64,000 nt of DNA from Macrostomum hystrix (Eukaryota; Platyhelminthes; Macrostomidae), in NCBI GenBank assembly GCA_950097015.1, contig CATNEN010000039.1, positions 3,112,001 to 3,176,000 of the forward strand, given 5' to 3'. Positions 34,760 through 54,955 of the stretch are shown here, in pieces. The position numbers and the translations under genes were made by a program. The notes beneath the pieces were generated by a model. It was given only the letters and a program-made list of their open reading frames with translations, did not search any database and had not been told where the DNA came from. Position 1 is the first letter of the stretch. Every line of letters starts with the position of its first letter.

Positions 34760-35570
34760 GTTTATTAAACACGATGAGCCTTCAGTCATTGAAGCAATAT
34801 GAGCCTTCAGTCATTGAAGCAATATGAGCCTTCTGTCATTGAAGGAATATGAGCCTTCAGTCATTGAAGCAATATGAGCCCTCAGTCATTGAAGCAATAT
34901 GAGCCTTCAGTCATTGAAGCAATATGAGCCTTCTGTCATTGAAGCAATATGAGCCTTCAGTCATTGAAGCAATATGAGCCTTCTGTCATTGAAGGAATAT
35001 GAGCCTTCAGTCATTGAAGCAATATGAGCCCTCAGTCATTGAAGCAATATGAGCCTTCAGTCATTGAAGCAATATGAGCCTTCTGTCATTGAAGCAATAT
35101 GAGCCTTCAGTCATTGAAGGAATATGAGCCTTCAGTCATTGAAGGAATATGAGCCTTAAGTCATTGAAGCAATATGAGCCCTCAGTCATTGAAGCAATAT
35201 GAGCCTTCAGTCATTGAAGGAATATGAGTCTTCAGTCATTGAAGGAATATGAGCCTTCAGTCATTGAAGGAATATGAGTCTTCAGTCATTGAAGGAATAT
35301 GAGCCTTCAGTCATTGAAGGAATATGAGTCTTCAGTCATTGAAGGAATATGAGCCTTAAGTCATTGAAGGAATATGAGCCTTAAGTCATTGAAGGAATAT
35401 GAGTCTTCAGTCATTGAAGGAATATGAGCCTTCAGTCATTGAAGGAATATGAGCCCTCAGTCATTGAAGCAATATGAGCCTTCAGTCATTGAAGGAATAT
35501 GAGTCTTCAGTCATTGAAGGAATATGAGCCTTCAGTCATTGATGGAATATGAGCCCTCAGTCATCAAAGA
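34760..35570 (+). repeat. 25-bp minisatellite
   Basis: About 32 units with core AATATGAGCCTTCAGTCATT plus GAAGC or GAAGG. It starts about 60 bases after the stop of galactosyltransferase gene 2, so it may be in the 3' UTR. Variants cluster, with GAAGC units to the left and GAAGG units to the right. Confidence 0.92.
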
Positions 35571-36189
35571 GTCATGAGCCTTGGCAGTTAGCTCTCCTGC
35601 CTCAGTCAATAGCTTGAGAGCTTCCACGCTGCATTGTACTCAAATGAGCAGCCTTATGCGTAAGAATGCTGCTTTGCCATTGTGTATTATTCTCCATTTT
35701 TTCTGGCATGCTTCCGTGTGCAGTTCATTTTCTACTTTTTGCTTTCTATTACTTTCGTCCTAAATTTTCTGTGGTGTCTACTAAATTTTCCTTGTCACAA
35801 TTCTCCTTTTTTCTGTATGCCATCTAGTACTTAAATGTAATATTCGATAAAGTACATTTTGTCGCACCTGGCTTTCTATTCTAGATCGCGACTGAAAGAG
35901 AAACATTAAATAAATCCCCTACTTTGTGATGGGAATGGTACAGTTTTATTTCATTGTTGGTAATAGCGCTGCTTAAATACTTAGTTCTGCATTTGATGAA
36001 CGGAGTTCTTTATTAAATGCAGAGTGACTATTTTAAATATATATACTCGTATATTTGCCTATTTTTGTTCTTAGCATTGTTCGCTTTAAAATTGTTTAAT
36101 GTGCTTCAGTGCCAATTTAATTAGGAATGAAGCTTACTTTAAATGATCCTTGTTGTTAGCTTTCTTTATTGGACTTTAAGGTGAGACCT
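35571..36189. other. Spacer between two minisatellites
   Basis: AT-rich sequence with no recognisable gene. It includes AAATAAAT near 35908, a possible polyadenylation signal. Confidence 0.4.
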
Positions 36190-37970
36190 AAAGTGGATGA
36201 TAATCATGAGCAACTGATTCTAGTTGATGATAATCATGAGCAACTGATTCTAGTTGATGATAATCATGAGCAACTGATTCTAGTTGATGATAATCATGAG
36301 CAACTGATTCTAGTTGATAATAATCATGAGCAACTGATTCTAGTTGATGATAATCATGAGCAACTGATTCTAGTTGATAATAATCATGAGCAACTGATTC
36401 TAGTTGATGATAATCATGAGCAACTGATTCTAGTTGATAATAATCATGAGCAACTGATTCTAGTTGATGAAAATCATGAGCAACTGATTCTAGTTGATAG
36501 TAATCATGAGCAACTGATTCTAGTTGATGATAATCATGAGCAACTGATTCTAGTTGATGATAATGGAGTCCAGTAGATGAGAATCATGACAAATCGAGTC
36601 CAGCAGATGAGAATCATGACAAATCGAGTCCAGTAGATGAGAATCATGACAAATCGAGTCGAGTAGATGAGAATCATGACAAATCGAGTCCAGTAGATGA
36701 GAATCATGACAAATCGAGTCCAGTAGATGAGAATCATGACAAATCGAGTCCAGTAGATGATAATCATGACAAATCGAGTCCAGTAGATGAGAATCATGAC
36801 AAATGGAGTCCAGTAGATGAGAATCATGACAAGTCCAGTCCAGTAGATGAGAATCATGACAAATCGAGTCCAGTAGATGAGAATCATGACAAATCGAGTC
36901 CAGCAGATGAGAATCATGACAAATCGAGTCCAGTAGATGAGAATCATGACAAATCGAGTCCAGCAGATGAGAATCATGACAAATCGAGTAGAGTAGATGA
37001 GAATCATGACAAATCGAGTCGAGTAGATGAGAATCATGACAAATCGAGTCGAGTAGATGAGAATCATGACAAATCGAGTCCAGCAGATGAGAATCATGAC
37101 AAATCGAGTCCAGTAGATGAGAATCATGACAAATGGAGTCCAGTAGATGAGAATCATGACAAATCGAGTCCAGTAGATGAGAATCATGACAAATCGAGTC
37201 CAGTAGATGAGAATCATGACAAATCGAGTCCAGTAGATGAGAATCATGACAAATCGAGTCCAGTAGATGAGAATCATGACAAATCGAGTCGAGTAGATAA
37301 GAATCATGACAAATCGAGTCCAGTAGATAAGAATCATGACAAATCGAGTCCAGTAGATGAGAATCATGACAAATCGAGTCCAGTAGATAAGAACCATGAC
37401 AAATCGAGTCCAGTAGATGAGAATCATGACAAATCGAGTCGAGTAGATAAGAATCATGACAAATCGAGTCGAGTAGATAAGAATCATGACAAATCGAGTC
37501 CAGTAGATAAGAATCATGACAAATCGAGTCCAGTAGATGAGAATCATGACAAATCGAGTCCAGTAGATGAGAATCATGACAAATCGAATCGAGTAGATGA
37601 GAATCATGACAAATCGAGTCCAGTAGATGAGAATCATGACAAATCGAGTCCAGTAGATGAGAATCATGACAAATCGAGTCCAGTAGATGAGAATCATGAC
37701 AAATCGAGTCCAGTAGAAGAGAATCATGACAAATCGAGTCCAGTAGATGAGAATCATGACAAATCGAGTCGAGTAGATAAGAATCATGACAAATCGAGTC
37801 CAGTAGATAAGAATCATGACAAATCGAGTCCAGTAGATGAGAATCATGACAAATCGAGTCCAGTAGATGAGAATCATGACAAATCGAGTCCAGTAGATGA
37901 GAATCATGACAAATCGAGTCCAGTAGATGAGAATCATGACAAATCGAGTCCAGTTGATGAGAAGTCGAGT
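36190..37970 (+). repeat. 30-bp minisatellite with two subfamilies
   Basis: About 12 units of one 30-bp type (with CATGAGCAACTGATTCTAGT) are followed abruptly near 36567 by about 46 units of a related type (with CATGACAAATCGAGTCCAGT). Both share GATGAKAATCATGA, so they come from one ancestor. A 467-codon minus-strand frame across the second block is an artefact of a period divisible by three. Confidence 0.93.
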
Positions 37971-37974
37971 CTAT

Positions 37975-38413
37975 TAGATAAGATATTGTTAGGCATTACC
38001 AGTGAAGGCCAAACATGCATCTTTTTTTCTAAAAAATTGAACTATGAAATTTTGTTGCTGAAAGCTGAAGATGAAAGCTGAGTCATGCAATTTTCCAGCA
38101 GGAGGAAGGAGTTTTAGCGGACCACTGACGCGCCACTCGGGTCCAAAGGACAGCAGCTATTTCTTCACATAAAATATGTAGGTCTCTGCTATATAAACTG
38201 AAGCCTAGCTGCCATCTGCAGAGAATTAGTTTTATTTATCATATCTGTACAAATGGTGTGTTCGCAACTGTATTTACAATTAGCAATCGGACCACACTGC
38301 CCAATGCGTGTAAGTGTGGCATATTTAATCCAAGTCCCGCGCTGTTCCGACACCAGCTAACTCGATCTGCTGACCTCAAAGTTCGCTTCAATTTTTTAAG
38401 TCTTCAACACAAG
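37975..38413. other. NPC2 upstream region
   Basis: About 440 bases between the 30-bp array and the NPC2 start. It should hold the promoter and 5' UTR. A TATATAAAC at about 38190-38198 resembles a TATA box, some 220 bases before the ATG. Confidence 0.4.
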
Positions 38414-46115
<7,702 letters not shown>

Positions 46116-48530
46116 GCGCGGCTTAGAAACCAGTACAGGATTTTGTCTCAACTTAGACTGTCTCAACTTAATAGCAAAATCGATTACTCATATAGATTTC
46201 ACTATACAAGTCTGTCTAATTACCAATAAAAACGATATATTCTACTGTTAAGAGAATCTTAAACGTCGTTGCAAGTTTGTCATTAAAATTGTCCAAACAG
46301 TTTTACTTACTCAACCTTTCAATTGTTTTATTTTCTCCTCTTACAGGTTAGTACGAGGTCAGTTACTTATAATCAGGAACAATAATAGGCCAATTATATA
46401 TTTGCTATCGCTTCTTTTAACAATTCGTGGTTTTATCTGGAGTATTTTTTTCTCGCAAATAACGAATGTTTTAGATTCACTGGGCTACTCACCAGTCGGT
46501 GTCAGTAGTGTAATCGAAACATTCGCCATAAAAATAATTGTTGATTCCGCATGAAGCGAATGCTAATTAAAAATTTGTACTCTTAGATCAACCGCAATCA
46601 TTAGTGAAGCGGCAGCTGTGAGGCTTCGATAATTCGACAGCAATAAACAAACTGCTCTGTGTGCCCAGGTTTATTATTTTTTGTTCTCTGCAGCATCTAA
46701 GAAGAACAAATTACAGTTGGCGGTTTTGGCACTTGGCCAATTAAAAAGCCACAGGATCACTGCTGGCGCAATATAATTGAATTTTATTCCTTTTTGTAGT
46801 TGTCATTTTGGGGTCGACCGGTGGAGGAAGCCGTGTCTTTTCTTCGCTCGTTTCTGTCTCTGCTTTCAAAGGCTGAGTACACCTGATGTGAGCAGTCCTA
46901 CAATCTCTATGCCAATAAATGCTAGTCCATGCATGGATGTTTGTTATACGCTCGTAACGTGGGACAAAATAGTCACAAAATCAAACTCGATTTCAGACAG
47001 GTCACTGAACTTTCATTTCGAAGCACGTGCATAGGCATAGGATAGGCATACCAATGTGTTATCTCTCCTTTGATGTATACCGCATTGGAAATTCCCATTC
47101 CGGTTTGTGTTTGATATCTTTTATCAGGGTTCGTCGATGGATAGACGCACACCTACGAGTTTTTTTGTTAAGACCGGCGCTTTCAAAGCCCGTGAACTGT
47201 CTGTGGGCTGGAGAGGCTGTCTCATCCCACCAAATTTTTCCCCAGCTGATTCTGGTACCCATTTCAGCATCTTTTTCTGAAAACTTTCCCACTAAGATTC
47301 GAACTCCGGACCACTCGGCCAGAAGTCCAATGCTCTAACCACTGAGCTACGAACTGCCCACAAGCCAGCAATTCTTGGGTCATAAATAAAAGAAAACCTA
47401 AGCGCATTTTCTTTAAAGCAACGAGTGAAAACTGGATCAAAATCCTCCGGGCAATAATTCAAGACCTCTGAGCACGTCGCAGCCTCATCATTCCGAGCTC
47501 ACTGAGGTGTGAAATGTCCCCTAGCGGGCTGATTGTCGAGATGAATGGGCGTGGCTTCTGGGATCATATTGCCCAGCGGAGCGGCTCTCGGGTGTTGGGA
47601 TTTTTTAAGCAATTGACCGCAGCTATATGATAGAAAGTATGGCATTACAAATGCGAGAGAAATCCCCACACCTCGTCAACAAACCCTCAGCAGTCTTCCC
47701 AACTTCGCAGCCTAAAATTGGGAGAATTGTCCCATCGGCAAATTTCCTTTGACCTCGTCAGTCGCTCTGTCTCTCTTCCCCTCTCGTCTCTTCGTTCCCG
47801 TTAGCTGTGAAATCCCAGCGGAATCGAAGCCATTAATGCGGAGGCAATAGAAAATAGAACTCAGAATTGAGTTGGAAGCCAAATGTCAGAACTGTCTCCC
47901 TGCCTGCCTGCGCGTCCGGGGACCCCGCCCCCGATTTGGCCAGGAAACGGGACAGCAGAGTTACGCAATCAGCAGCGGGGGCGAATCTTGCGCCTCTCAG
48001 CTGCTGAGGATCTTCTATTGGGATTTAGTGTTTGCCCAACTTTCCCAGCTCTATCTATGCCAAGCCCGCGAGACTGAATTTTGGTGTGTCGCCGGCTGGC
48101 GATCCCATCTGCTCACACAACCTGAGCTGTTCATTTCGTGCTCAAGTGAGCTCGAAGCGATTTAACTAAGAGTTGGAGCTAGGGACCCGGCATGGCGTGT
48201 CTGCGCGGTTCTAAGGCAGGCGATTTGCTCAGCCGATCCCAACTCCACCTTGCGATTCGGCATTGATTTTCTCCCATGGAAAACGGCTGGCTTGAATGAC
48301 GCAGCTTTCAAGTGTCTACAGATAATAATTATTATAAGTTTGAGTCAGCGCGAGCGGAGTACAGCTCTTCCGGACAGGGGGGGACTCGCACAACTTAAGA
48401 AGCTAAATGGAGAGGCGAAAACTTGGAGCTGGAAATAAATACAAGAAATTAGACAAAGCTCTGAGATCTTTGTTTATATTGACTATTTCTTACTCATTGA
48501 TCTTCCATCGTATCCCATTTCACTAAATGC
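46116..48530. other. Gene-poor region after NPC2
   Basis: NPC2 3' UTR followed by non-coding DNA with one SINE (47195-47360). Small frames near 46777-47034 and 47872-48165 have no known motif. A TGGCGTGTCTGCGCGGTTCT at about 48192-48211 resembles a tRNA-Leu A box but has no intact tRNA around it. Confidence 0.45.
47195..47360 (-). repeat. tRNA-derived SINE with conserved core
   Basis: On the minus strand, TAGCTCAGTGGTTAGAGC is a near-perfect A box and GGAGTTCGAATCTTAG carries the B box. The body repeats the AATGGGTACCAGAATCAGC and TGGGGAAAA core (47236-47264) seen at 30408-30435, although the tRNA heads differ. Downstream are CAGCCCACAGACAGTTCACG words like those at the end of the other copy. 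Confidence 0.8.
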
Positions 48531-49215
48531 CCTAAAATCACAAATCCTCTCTCTTCTCAAATCCCCTCCATTCTCAAATCCTATTTCTTTTCGAATCCCC
48601 TCTTCTTAAATCCCGTCGCTTCTTAAATCCCTCGCTTCTCAGACCCCCATTGTTCTCAAATCCCTATATTCTTAAATCCACTATATTCTCGAATCCCATT
48701 TATTCTCAATCCCCTATATTCTAAAATCCCTATATTCTCGAATCCCTATATTCTCGAATCCCATTTATTCTCAATCCCATTTATTCTCACCCCATTTATT
48801 CTCAATCCCATTTATTCTCAATCCCATTTATTCTCAATCCCCTATATTCTAAAATCCCCATATTCCCAAATCCCCTACATTCTAAAATCCCCTATATTCT
48901 CGAAACCAATTTATTCTCAATCCCCTATATTCTAAAATCCCCATTATCCTCAAATCCCTTGTATTCCCAAATCCCCTACATTTTCAAATCCCCTATATTC
49001 TCAAATCCCCTATATTCTCAAATCCCCTATATTCTCAAATCCCCTGTATTCCCAAATCCCCTTTATTCTCAAATCCCCTATGTTCTCAAATCCCCTGCAT
49101 TCCCAAATCCCCAACATTCTCAAACCCCCAACATTCTCAAACCCCTTATATTCTCAACCCCCCTACATTCTCAAACCCCTTATATTCTCGAACCCCCTAT
49201 ATTCTCAAATAACCT
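48530..49215 (+). repeat. Degenerate 17-18-bp minisatellite
   Basis: A loose array of CTATATTCTCAAATCCCC-like units, more diverged than the other arrays. Units vary in length and by C/T changes. Confidence 0.85.
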
Positions 49216-49734
49216 CGCTTCTCAAATTAAGTCTTTTCAATAATCAAGTTCTCATGCTATTCATTTTCCAGTCTTTCTCTCTCGCTAATGTCCTCGCTTT
49301 TTTCTTTCTCTTTTTTTCCCAATTTCCCACCATTTCCAATCATCTCAGAAGAAATCCCTACGCCCCAAAGTCCTGGCTGCCGGACACGGACGGTCCACTT
49401 CAGACGGCGGAGAAACAATTCATCAGCTGATGCAGCAGCAGCTGGGATGAAACAGGCCGCATAAATAAGGCATTGCTGGCTTTCGTGATCATTGGAAACA
49501 CTTTTAGAAGGCGGAATAAATTGCGATGTTATTTCAGTGACCAAAGACGGGCGTGTCTGAGCTTCCGATCCCCTTGGGACATTGTCGGTATGAGATGCAG
49601 CAATCCCACAGTCCTTTGAAATGCGAGTCAAAAATCTAGGCACCATTCTCAGCGATAGAATTCGATTCTCATAGAATTTCTTATAGTATAGGGTACCTTG
49701 AAAATACCATGGATACCATGAACTGCATTAGATC
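49216..49734. other. Spacer
   Basis: Non-coding DNA between two arrays. No gene, RNA or element was recognised. Confidence 0.4.
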
Positions 49735-50090
49735 CTAAACTGTACAGATCTCAAACTTTACAGATCTCAAACTGTACAGATCTCAAACTGTACAGATCTC
49801 AAACTGTACAGATCTCAAACTGTACAGATCTCAAACTGTACAGATCTCAAACTGTACAGATCTCAAACTGTACAGATCCTAAACTGTACAGATCCTAAAC
49901 TGCCCAGATCCTAAACTGTACAGATCCTAAACTGTACAGATCCTAAACTATACAAATCCTTAACTGTACAGATCCTAAACTGCATAGATTCTAACCAGTA
50001 CAGATCCCAAACTGTACATATCCTAAACTGTACAAATCCCGAACTATACAAATCCTTAACTGTACAGATGCGAAACTGTACAGATAAAAA
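49735..50090 (+). repeat. 16-bp minisatellite
   Basis: About 21 units of CAGATCTCAAACTGTA, shifting to CAGATCCTAAACTGTA in the right half. The left half is nearly uniform and the right half is diverged. Confidence 0.9.
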
Positions 50091-50829
50091 ATCTGAATCA
50101 GTACGCAGATATGCTGCTCAAAAATTCTAAATATCTGATAGTCAGTCCTAATCTTACTCGCAGAAGAAGACAAGCTTGGTTATAAGGGCTTCAGCAGTCA
50201 GTAATGACAGCCAGTGCAATCTGTAGCCCACCTGTCAATCAAGCAGTATAGAAATGAAACTCCACTCTATGTATGAATTGACTGATTCCTTCTATGATTA
50301 TTTATCGTCTGCAATTAATAGATCGACGAGTACACTACGAATATGAAGTAAAAGTACATCTGTACGTTTAGAACGTCGGGGCCGTCTGTCGAAGATAATG
50401 AATTTGCGTTCTAAATTCTGCTACATGCAGCCAAACAAACTGTAATGCTATTCGAAATAAGTCTGTTTACTCGGCTACTTGGCTAGCTGATGCAACTTGC
50501 AGCTTTGCCTGTTTGCCGTCCATTTTTAGGCCAGACAGGGCCAGAAATCTAAAGCAAACAGCAATTTTATCGAATCGAAGCTACAGTTTCTAGGATCTCC
50601 TAGGAGGCCGTAGGATCTCAGCTTGAGAGAGATTCGATTTAGTGCTAATGATATGATCAGACACGATGTCAGACGGAGCCGAACACGGAGCCGTGTTGTG
50701 TGTTGCTGGCCCAGTAATTGCTTGTTTATATTAATCATAAATATTAATTTTTTTTTTCAGAACAGATGAAGGTCATTAGACTCTTACGCTTGAAGCATTG
50801 AGACTCAATCGGAGGTGTAAACAGTGAGA
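50091..50829. other. Spacer
   Basis: AT-rich non-coding DNA with no recognised feature apart from a T-run before CAG at about 50750-50760. Confidence 0.4.
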
Positions 50830-50844
50830 CTTTGGTTCAACAAA

Positions 50845-51365
50845 CTTCATTCAGCCACTTCAGGCCTCATTCAGCCACTTCTTCAGGCCTCATTCAGCCA
50901 CTTCTTCAGGCCTCATTCAGCCACTTCTTCAGGCCTCATTCAGGCTATTCTTCAGGTCTCATTCAGGTTATTCTTCAGGCCTCATTCAGCCACTTCTTCA
51001 GGCCTCATTCAGCCACTTCTTCAGGCCTCATTCAGCCACTTCTTCAGGCCTCATTCAGGTTATTCTTCAGGCCTCATTCAGCCACTTCTTCAGGCCTCAT
51101 TCAGGCTATTCTTCAGGTCTCATTCAGGCTATTCTTCAGGCCTCATTCAGCCACTTCTTCAGGCCTCATTCAGCCACTTCTTCAGGCCTCATTCAGGCTA
51201 TTCTTCAGGTCTCATTCAGGTTATTCTTCAGGCCTCATTCAGCCACTTCTTCAGGCCTTATTCAGCCACTTCTTCAGGCCTCATTCAGGCTATTCTTCAG
51301 GCCTCGTTCAGGCATTTCTTCAGGCCTCATTCAGGCATTTCTTCATGCCTCATTCAGCCCCCTCT
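50845..51365 (+). repeat. 23-bp minisatellite
   Basis: About 23 units built on CAGGCCTCATTCAGCCACTT plus CTT, alternating with a variant ending CAGGCTATT. Because 23 is not a multiple of three, all three frames read the same 23-residue peptide repeat, so the overlapping frames here are artefacts. Confidence 0.9.
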
Positions 51366-51809
51366 CAGGCCGTACAGTTCTAACAAAATGCATCTTTTCC
51401 CACAAGCACTCTTTCTCTGCCTAGCAACTCCGCTTGGTTGAGCGGCTGGATCAATTTTCTCCCATGCCAAACATTTATCCTCGCGTGCACTTTTCACCCT
51501 CCCCATCTGAGGCTTTGTCAACCGGGCGGGTCAAGCAGCTGCTCAGGGATTTGGGAATTTCGGGTGCAACACCCCAGCGCCCCGGAGACAGCCGGAGAGA
51601 AAGTTTATCGATGCCGCGGACATCAGCCAGGATGAGTTGAGGGCGAGAGGGAAACGGATTGGGCCTTTGAAACAGCTGACAGGAATGCCGCATACTTCAT
51701 AGTGATTAGTGACACAGTTAAGCAATGGCGCAGGGTTGCACTTTCTCTTTTCCATTGTACAGGTACCCTTTGCATTCAAGAAAAATTATGCATCCCTTTC
51801 TATTGATTT
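51366..51809. other. Spacer
   Basis: Non-coding DNA of mixed composition between two arrays. Short overlapping frames near 51434-51693 show no motif. Confidence 0.4.
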
Positions 51810-52070
51810 GCATTTCACTCCCCTTATTGAGCATTTCACTCCCCTTATTGAGCATCTCATTCTCCTCATTGAGCATCTCATTCTCCTCATTGAGCATCTC
51901 ATTCTCCTCATTGAGCATCTCATTCTCCTCATTGAGCATCTCATTCTCCTCATTGAGCATCTCATTCTCCTCATTGAGCATCTCATTCTCCTCATTGAGC
52001 ATTTCATTCTCCTCATTGAGCATCTCATTCTCCTCATTGAGCATCTCATTCTCCTCATTAAGCATCTCAT
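51810..52070 (+). repeat. 21-bp minisatellite
   Basis: About 12 units of ATTGAGCATCTCATTCTCCT with one extra C. The central units are identical. Confidence 0.92.
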
Positions 52071-53049
52071 CCCAAATGCGAAGCCTCAACTTCTGAGTCC
52101 AATGCCTCGAACCCCAGATGTAAGCGCCCCCTCTCTGCTCTAGTTGCTCTAACACTTTCTCTTCTCCCCAAAAACTCTCTTCCTGTCTCCCACTGCACCC
52201 AAAGTGTGCTCACGTGTTCAAATAGGGGTTGGAGTAGAGAAGTCGCTGTGCGGAGGCTTGGCGGCTGCAGTTGCTGAGAGCTGGGAGTCCATTCTAGTCC
52301 TTCCTAGCAGTGGGGAAAAAATCCCCCACTTTTCTCTGGCCAGCAGCTGCAAAAACTGCTCATAGAATCCGGCTAGGAAAAAAGCACGTGGCGTTTGAGA
52401 CACCTTGTTTCCTGCCCCCCCTCTATTCTAAGATCATCTTCCTACTTTCCTCCTATCTAATCTCTTGTTTTATCTTCCCTATCTCCCCTATCCCATATTC
52501 TCTCTCCTATAGGAATAGGGGATCCTATTCGCAATGTCTCTCTACTCTTTATCATCTCGCTTCTCTTTCTGTTTCTCTAGTCTATTAAACGCGCTTTTTT
52601 CCGAATCATTTTTTCCCGTAAAAATCTGTCCGTGCTGCGACTCAACGGCCAGTCATATTGCTGCTTCACATAGCCGACAGACTGCAATCCGCAGCCTATT
52701 TTTTACCAATACCATTTGCCATTCATTAATTTTGCTTTCATTGTGGCCAAGCAGCTCGCTATTCTATTCTACTCATCAGCCAGACAGTCGCCCTCAGCTA
52801 CCGGGTGAGTCATCGGGACCGCTCAGAAACAGGCTCTGGTGACTACGCGAAATATACCGACTGCCAAGGCTTCTTAGCACTGCCTTCCCCACTGAAACCC
52901 CTTGCCAACAGAATACCCTCCCCGTGAGTTGTTCCAAATATGGGGAGAAATCTATTTTTAGCACGCGTACTATTGCTGCGCTTACAATAGCTCGCTTGCC
53001 TGGCACGCTTCTATATCACAATGAGTCCTCCCTGATGACTCAAGGCAGA
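52071..53049. other. Spacer
   Basis: Non-coding DNA with C/T-rich stretches around 52410-52540. No gene was recognised. Confidence 0.4.
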
Positions 53050-53570
53050 CTGGGTTAGTCTAGATCTAGAGCTCCATGGCTAACCCAGGTTCTAGATCCA
53101 GAGCTCCATGGCTAACCCAGGTTCTAGATCCAGAGCTCCATGGCTAACCCAGGTTCCAGATCTAGAGCTCCATGGCTAACCCAGGTTCTAGATCCAGAGC
53201 TCCATGGCTAACCCAGGTTCCAGATCTAGAGCTCCATGGCTAACCCAGGTTCTAGATCCAGAGCTCCATGGCTAACCCAGGTTCCAGATCTAGAGCTCTA
53301 TGGCTAACCCAGGTTCTAGATCTAGAGCTCCATGGATAAGCCGTCAGTTACGGCGGTCAGTTGCCTAACCCAGGTTCTAGATCTAGAGCTCCATGGCTAA
53401 CCCAGGTTCTAGATCCAGAGCTCCATGGCTAACCCAGGTTCTAGATCTAGAGCTCCATGGATAAGCCGTCAGTTACGGCGGTCAGTTGCCTAACCCAGGT
53501 TCTAGATCCAGAGCTCTATGGCTAACCCAGGTTCTAGATCCAGAGCTCCATGGCTAAGTCTTCAGGTGCG
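53050..53570 (+). repeat. 32-bp minisatellite, left copy
   Basis: Units of TAACCCAGGTTCTAGATCCAG plus AGCTCCATGGC, with a longer variant that inserts GGATAAGCCGTCAGTTACGG and GCGGTCAGTTGC. The same array, one block shorter, is at 63517-63771. Confidence 0.92.
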
Positions 53571-53782
53571 CATTCAAATGCCAGAGAGCAGTGAATGAGT
53601 CATAGTTAGCCGGATTAACTCAATCTGCGAGAAATTGCCACAATAGGCTAATAGTCACATTTATGGCAACCGCGAATATATAATATTTATTAACTAAATT
53701 TCTGAATAGCAAACAGTGGGATGGTCTCAACAATAGCTAGACTTGTTCGTCGCTGCTCAACCCAAGCCCTCAGGGGGTCTGC
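53554..53782. repeat. Left copy of a duplicated unique sequence
   Basis: From CTAAGTCTTCAGGTGCGC onward this stretch matches 63772-64000 base for base as read. The right copy runs off the window edge. Confidence 0.9.
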
Positions 53783-54149
53783 ATGGCGGGACAGTTTTGG
53801 CAGGAGGAAGGAAGCAAGCAAGGAATTGGGAAGTGCTTCCCTACAATACTTCCCCAGTAGTCGATGAGTCACTAATTTCCTCACGGGACAGAGAGTAGGT
53901 TAATTCCGCTCCACTTGCCCTCAAGTCATTGACATGATTGTCGCCATGCATTGCTACTGCTCCGTCACCACCCCCAGGGTACTCAGGGGTAAGCAAACAC
54001 ATCGGAGCATAGGCAATTGAGAACTAGGGTGATTTTGAGTTAACCCGCGGGAGAGTGACAAGCGCGATTTGACAGGCGAACAATGCTATGATCCATATAG
54101 GCAGTGCATGAAACATTGGGGTTCAGCAGTTAGAGCTTTGGACTTTGAG

Positions 54150-54955
54150 AGAATCATCCATGCAATCTATAGACCCATCTATGCAATCTATGGACTCATC
54201 CATGCAATCTATAGACTCATCCATGCAATCTATAGACCCATCTATGCAATCTATGGACTCATCCATGCAATCTATAGACTCATCCATGCAATCTATGGAC
54301 TTATCCATGCAATCTATGGACTTATCCATGCAATCTATGGACTTATCCATGCAATCTATGGACTCATCCATGCAATCTATGGACTTATCCATGCAATCTA
54401 TAGACTCATCCATGCAATCTGTAGACTCATCCATGCAATCTATAGACTCATCCATGCAATCTATGGACTCATCCATGCAATCTATAGACTCATCCATGCA
54501 ATCTATAGACTCATCCATGCAATCTATAGACTCATCCATGCAATCTGTAGACTCATCCATGCAATCTATAGACTCATCCATGCAATCTATGGACTCATCC
54601 ATGCAATCTATAGACTCATCCATGCAATCTATAGACTCATCCATGCAATCTATGGACTCATCCATGCAATCTATAGACTCATCCATGCAATCTATGGACT
54701 TATCTATGCAATCTATAGACTCATCCATGCAATCTATAGACTCATCTATGCAATCTATAGACTCATCCATGCAATCTATAGACTCATCTATGCAATCTAT
54801 AGACTCATCTATGCAATCTATAGACTCATCTATGCAATCTATGGACTCATCTATGCAATCTATAGACTCATCTATGCAATCTATAGACTCATCTATGCAA
54901 TCTATAGACTCATCTATGCAATCTATAGACTCATCCATGCAATCTATAGAATTAT
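54150..54955 (+). repeat. 21-bp minisatellite
   Basis: About 38 units of CAATCTATAGACTCATCCAT plus G. Variants (GGACTTATCC, CTGTAG, CATCTATG) are spread non-randomly, with CATCTATG units clustered on the right. Frames of about 280-312 codons on both strands are artefacts. Confidence 0.93.

Noticed and set aside
36534-37937. 467-codon minus-strand open frame
   Set aside because: It is a 30-bp tandem repeat read in a frame without stops; the peptide is a monotonous 10-residue repeat with no start context or exon structure.
47872-48165. 97-codon plus-strand frame in GC-richer DNA
   Set aside because: It has no known motif and no splice partners.
48190-48245. tRNA-Leu gene
   Set aside because: Only an A-box-like word is present; there is no T arm or acceptor stem that would fold.
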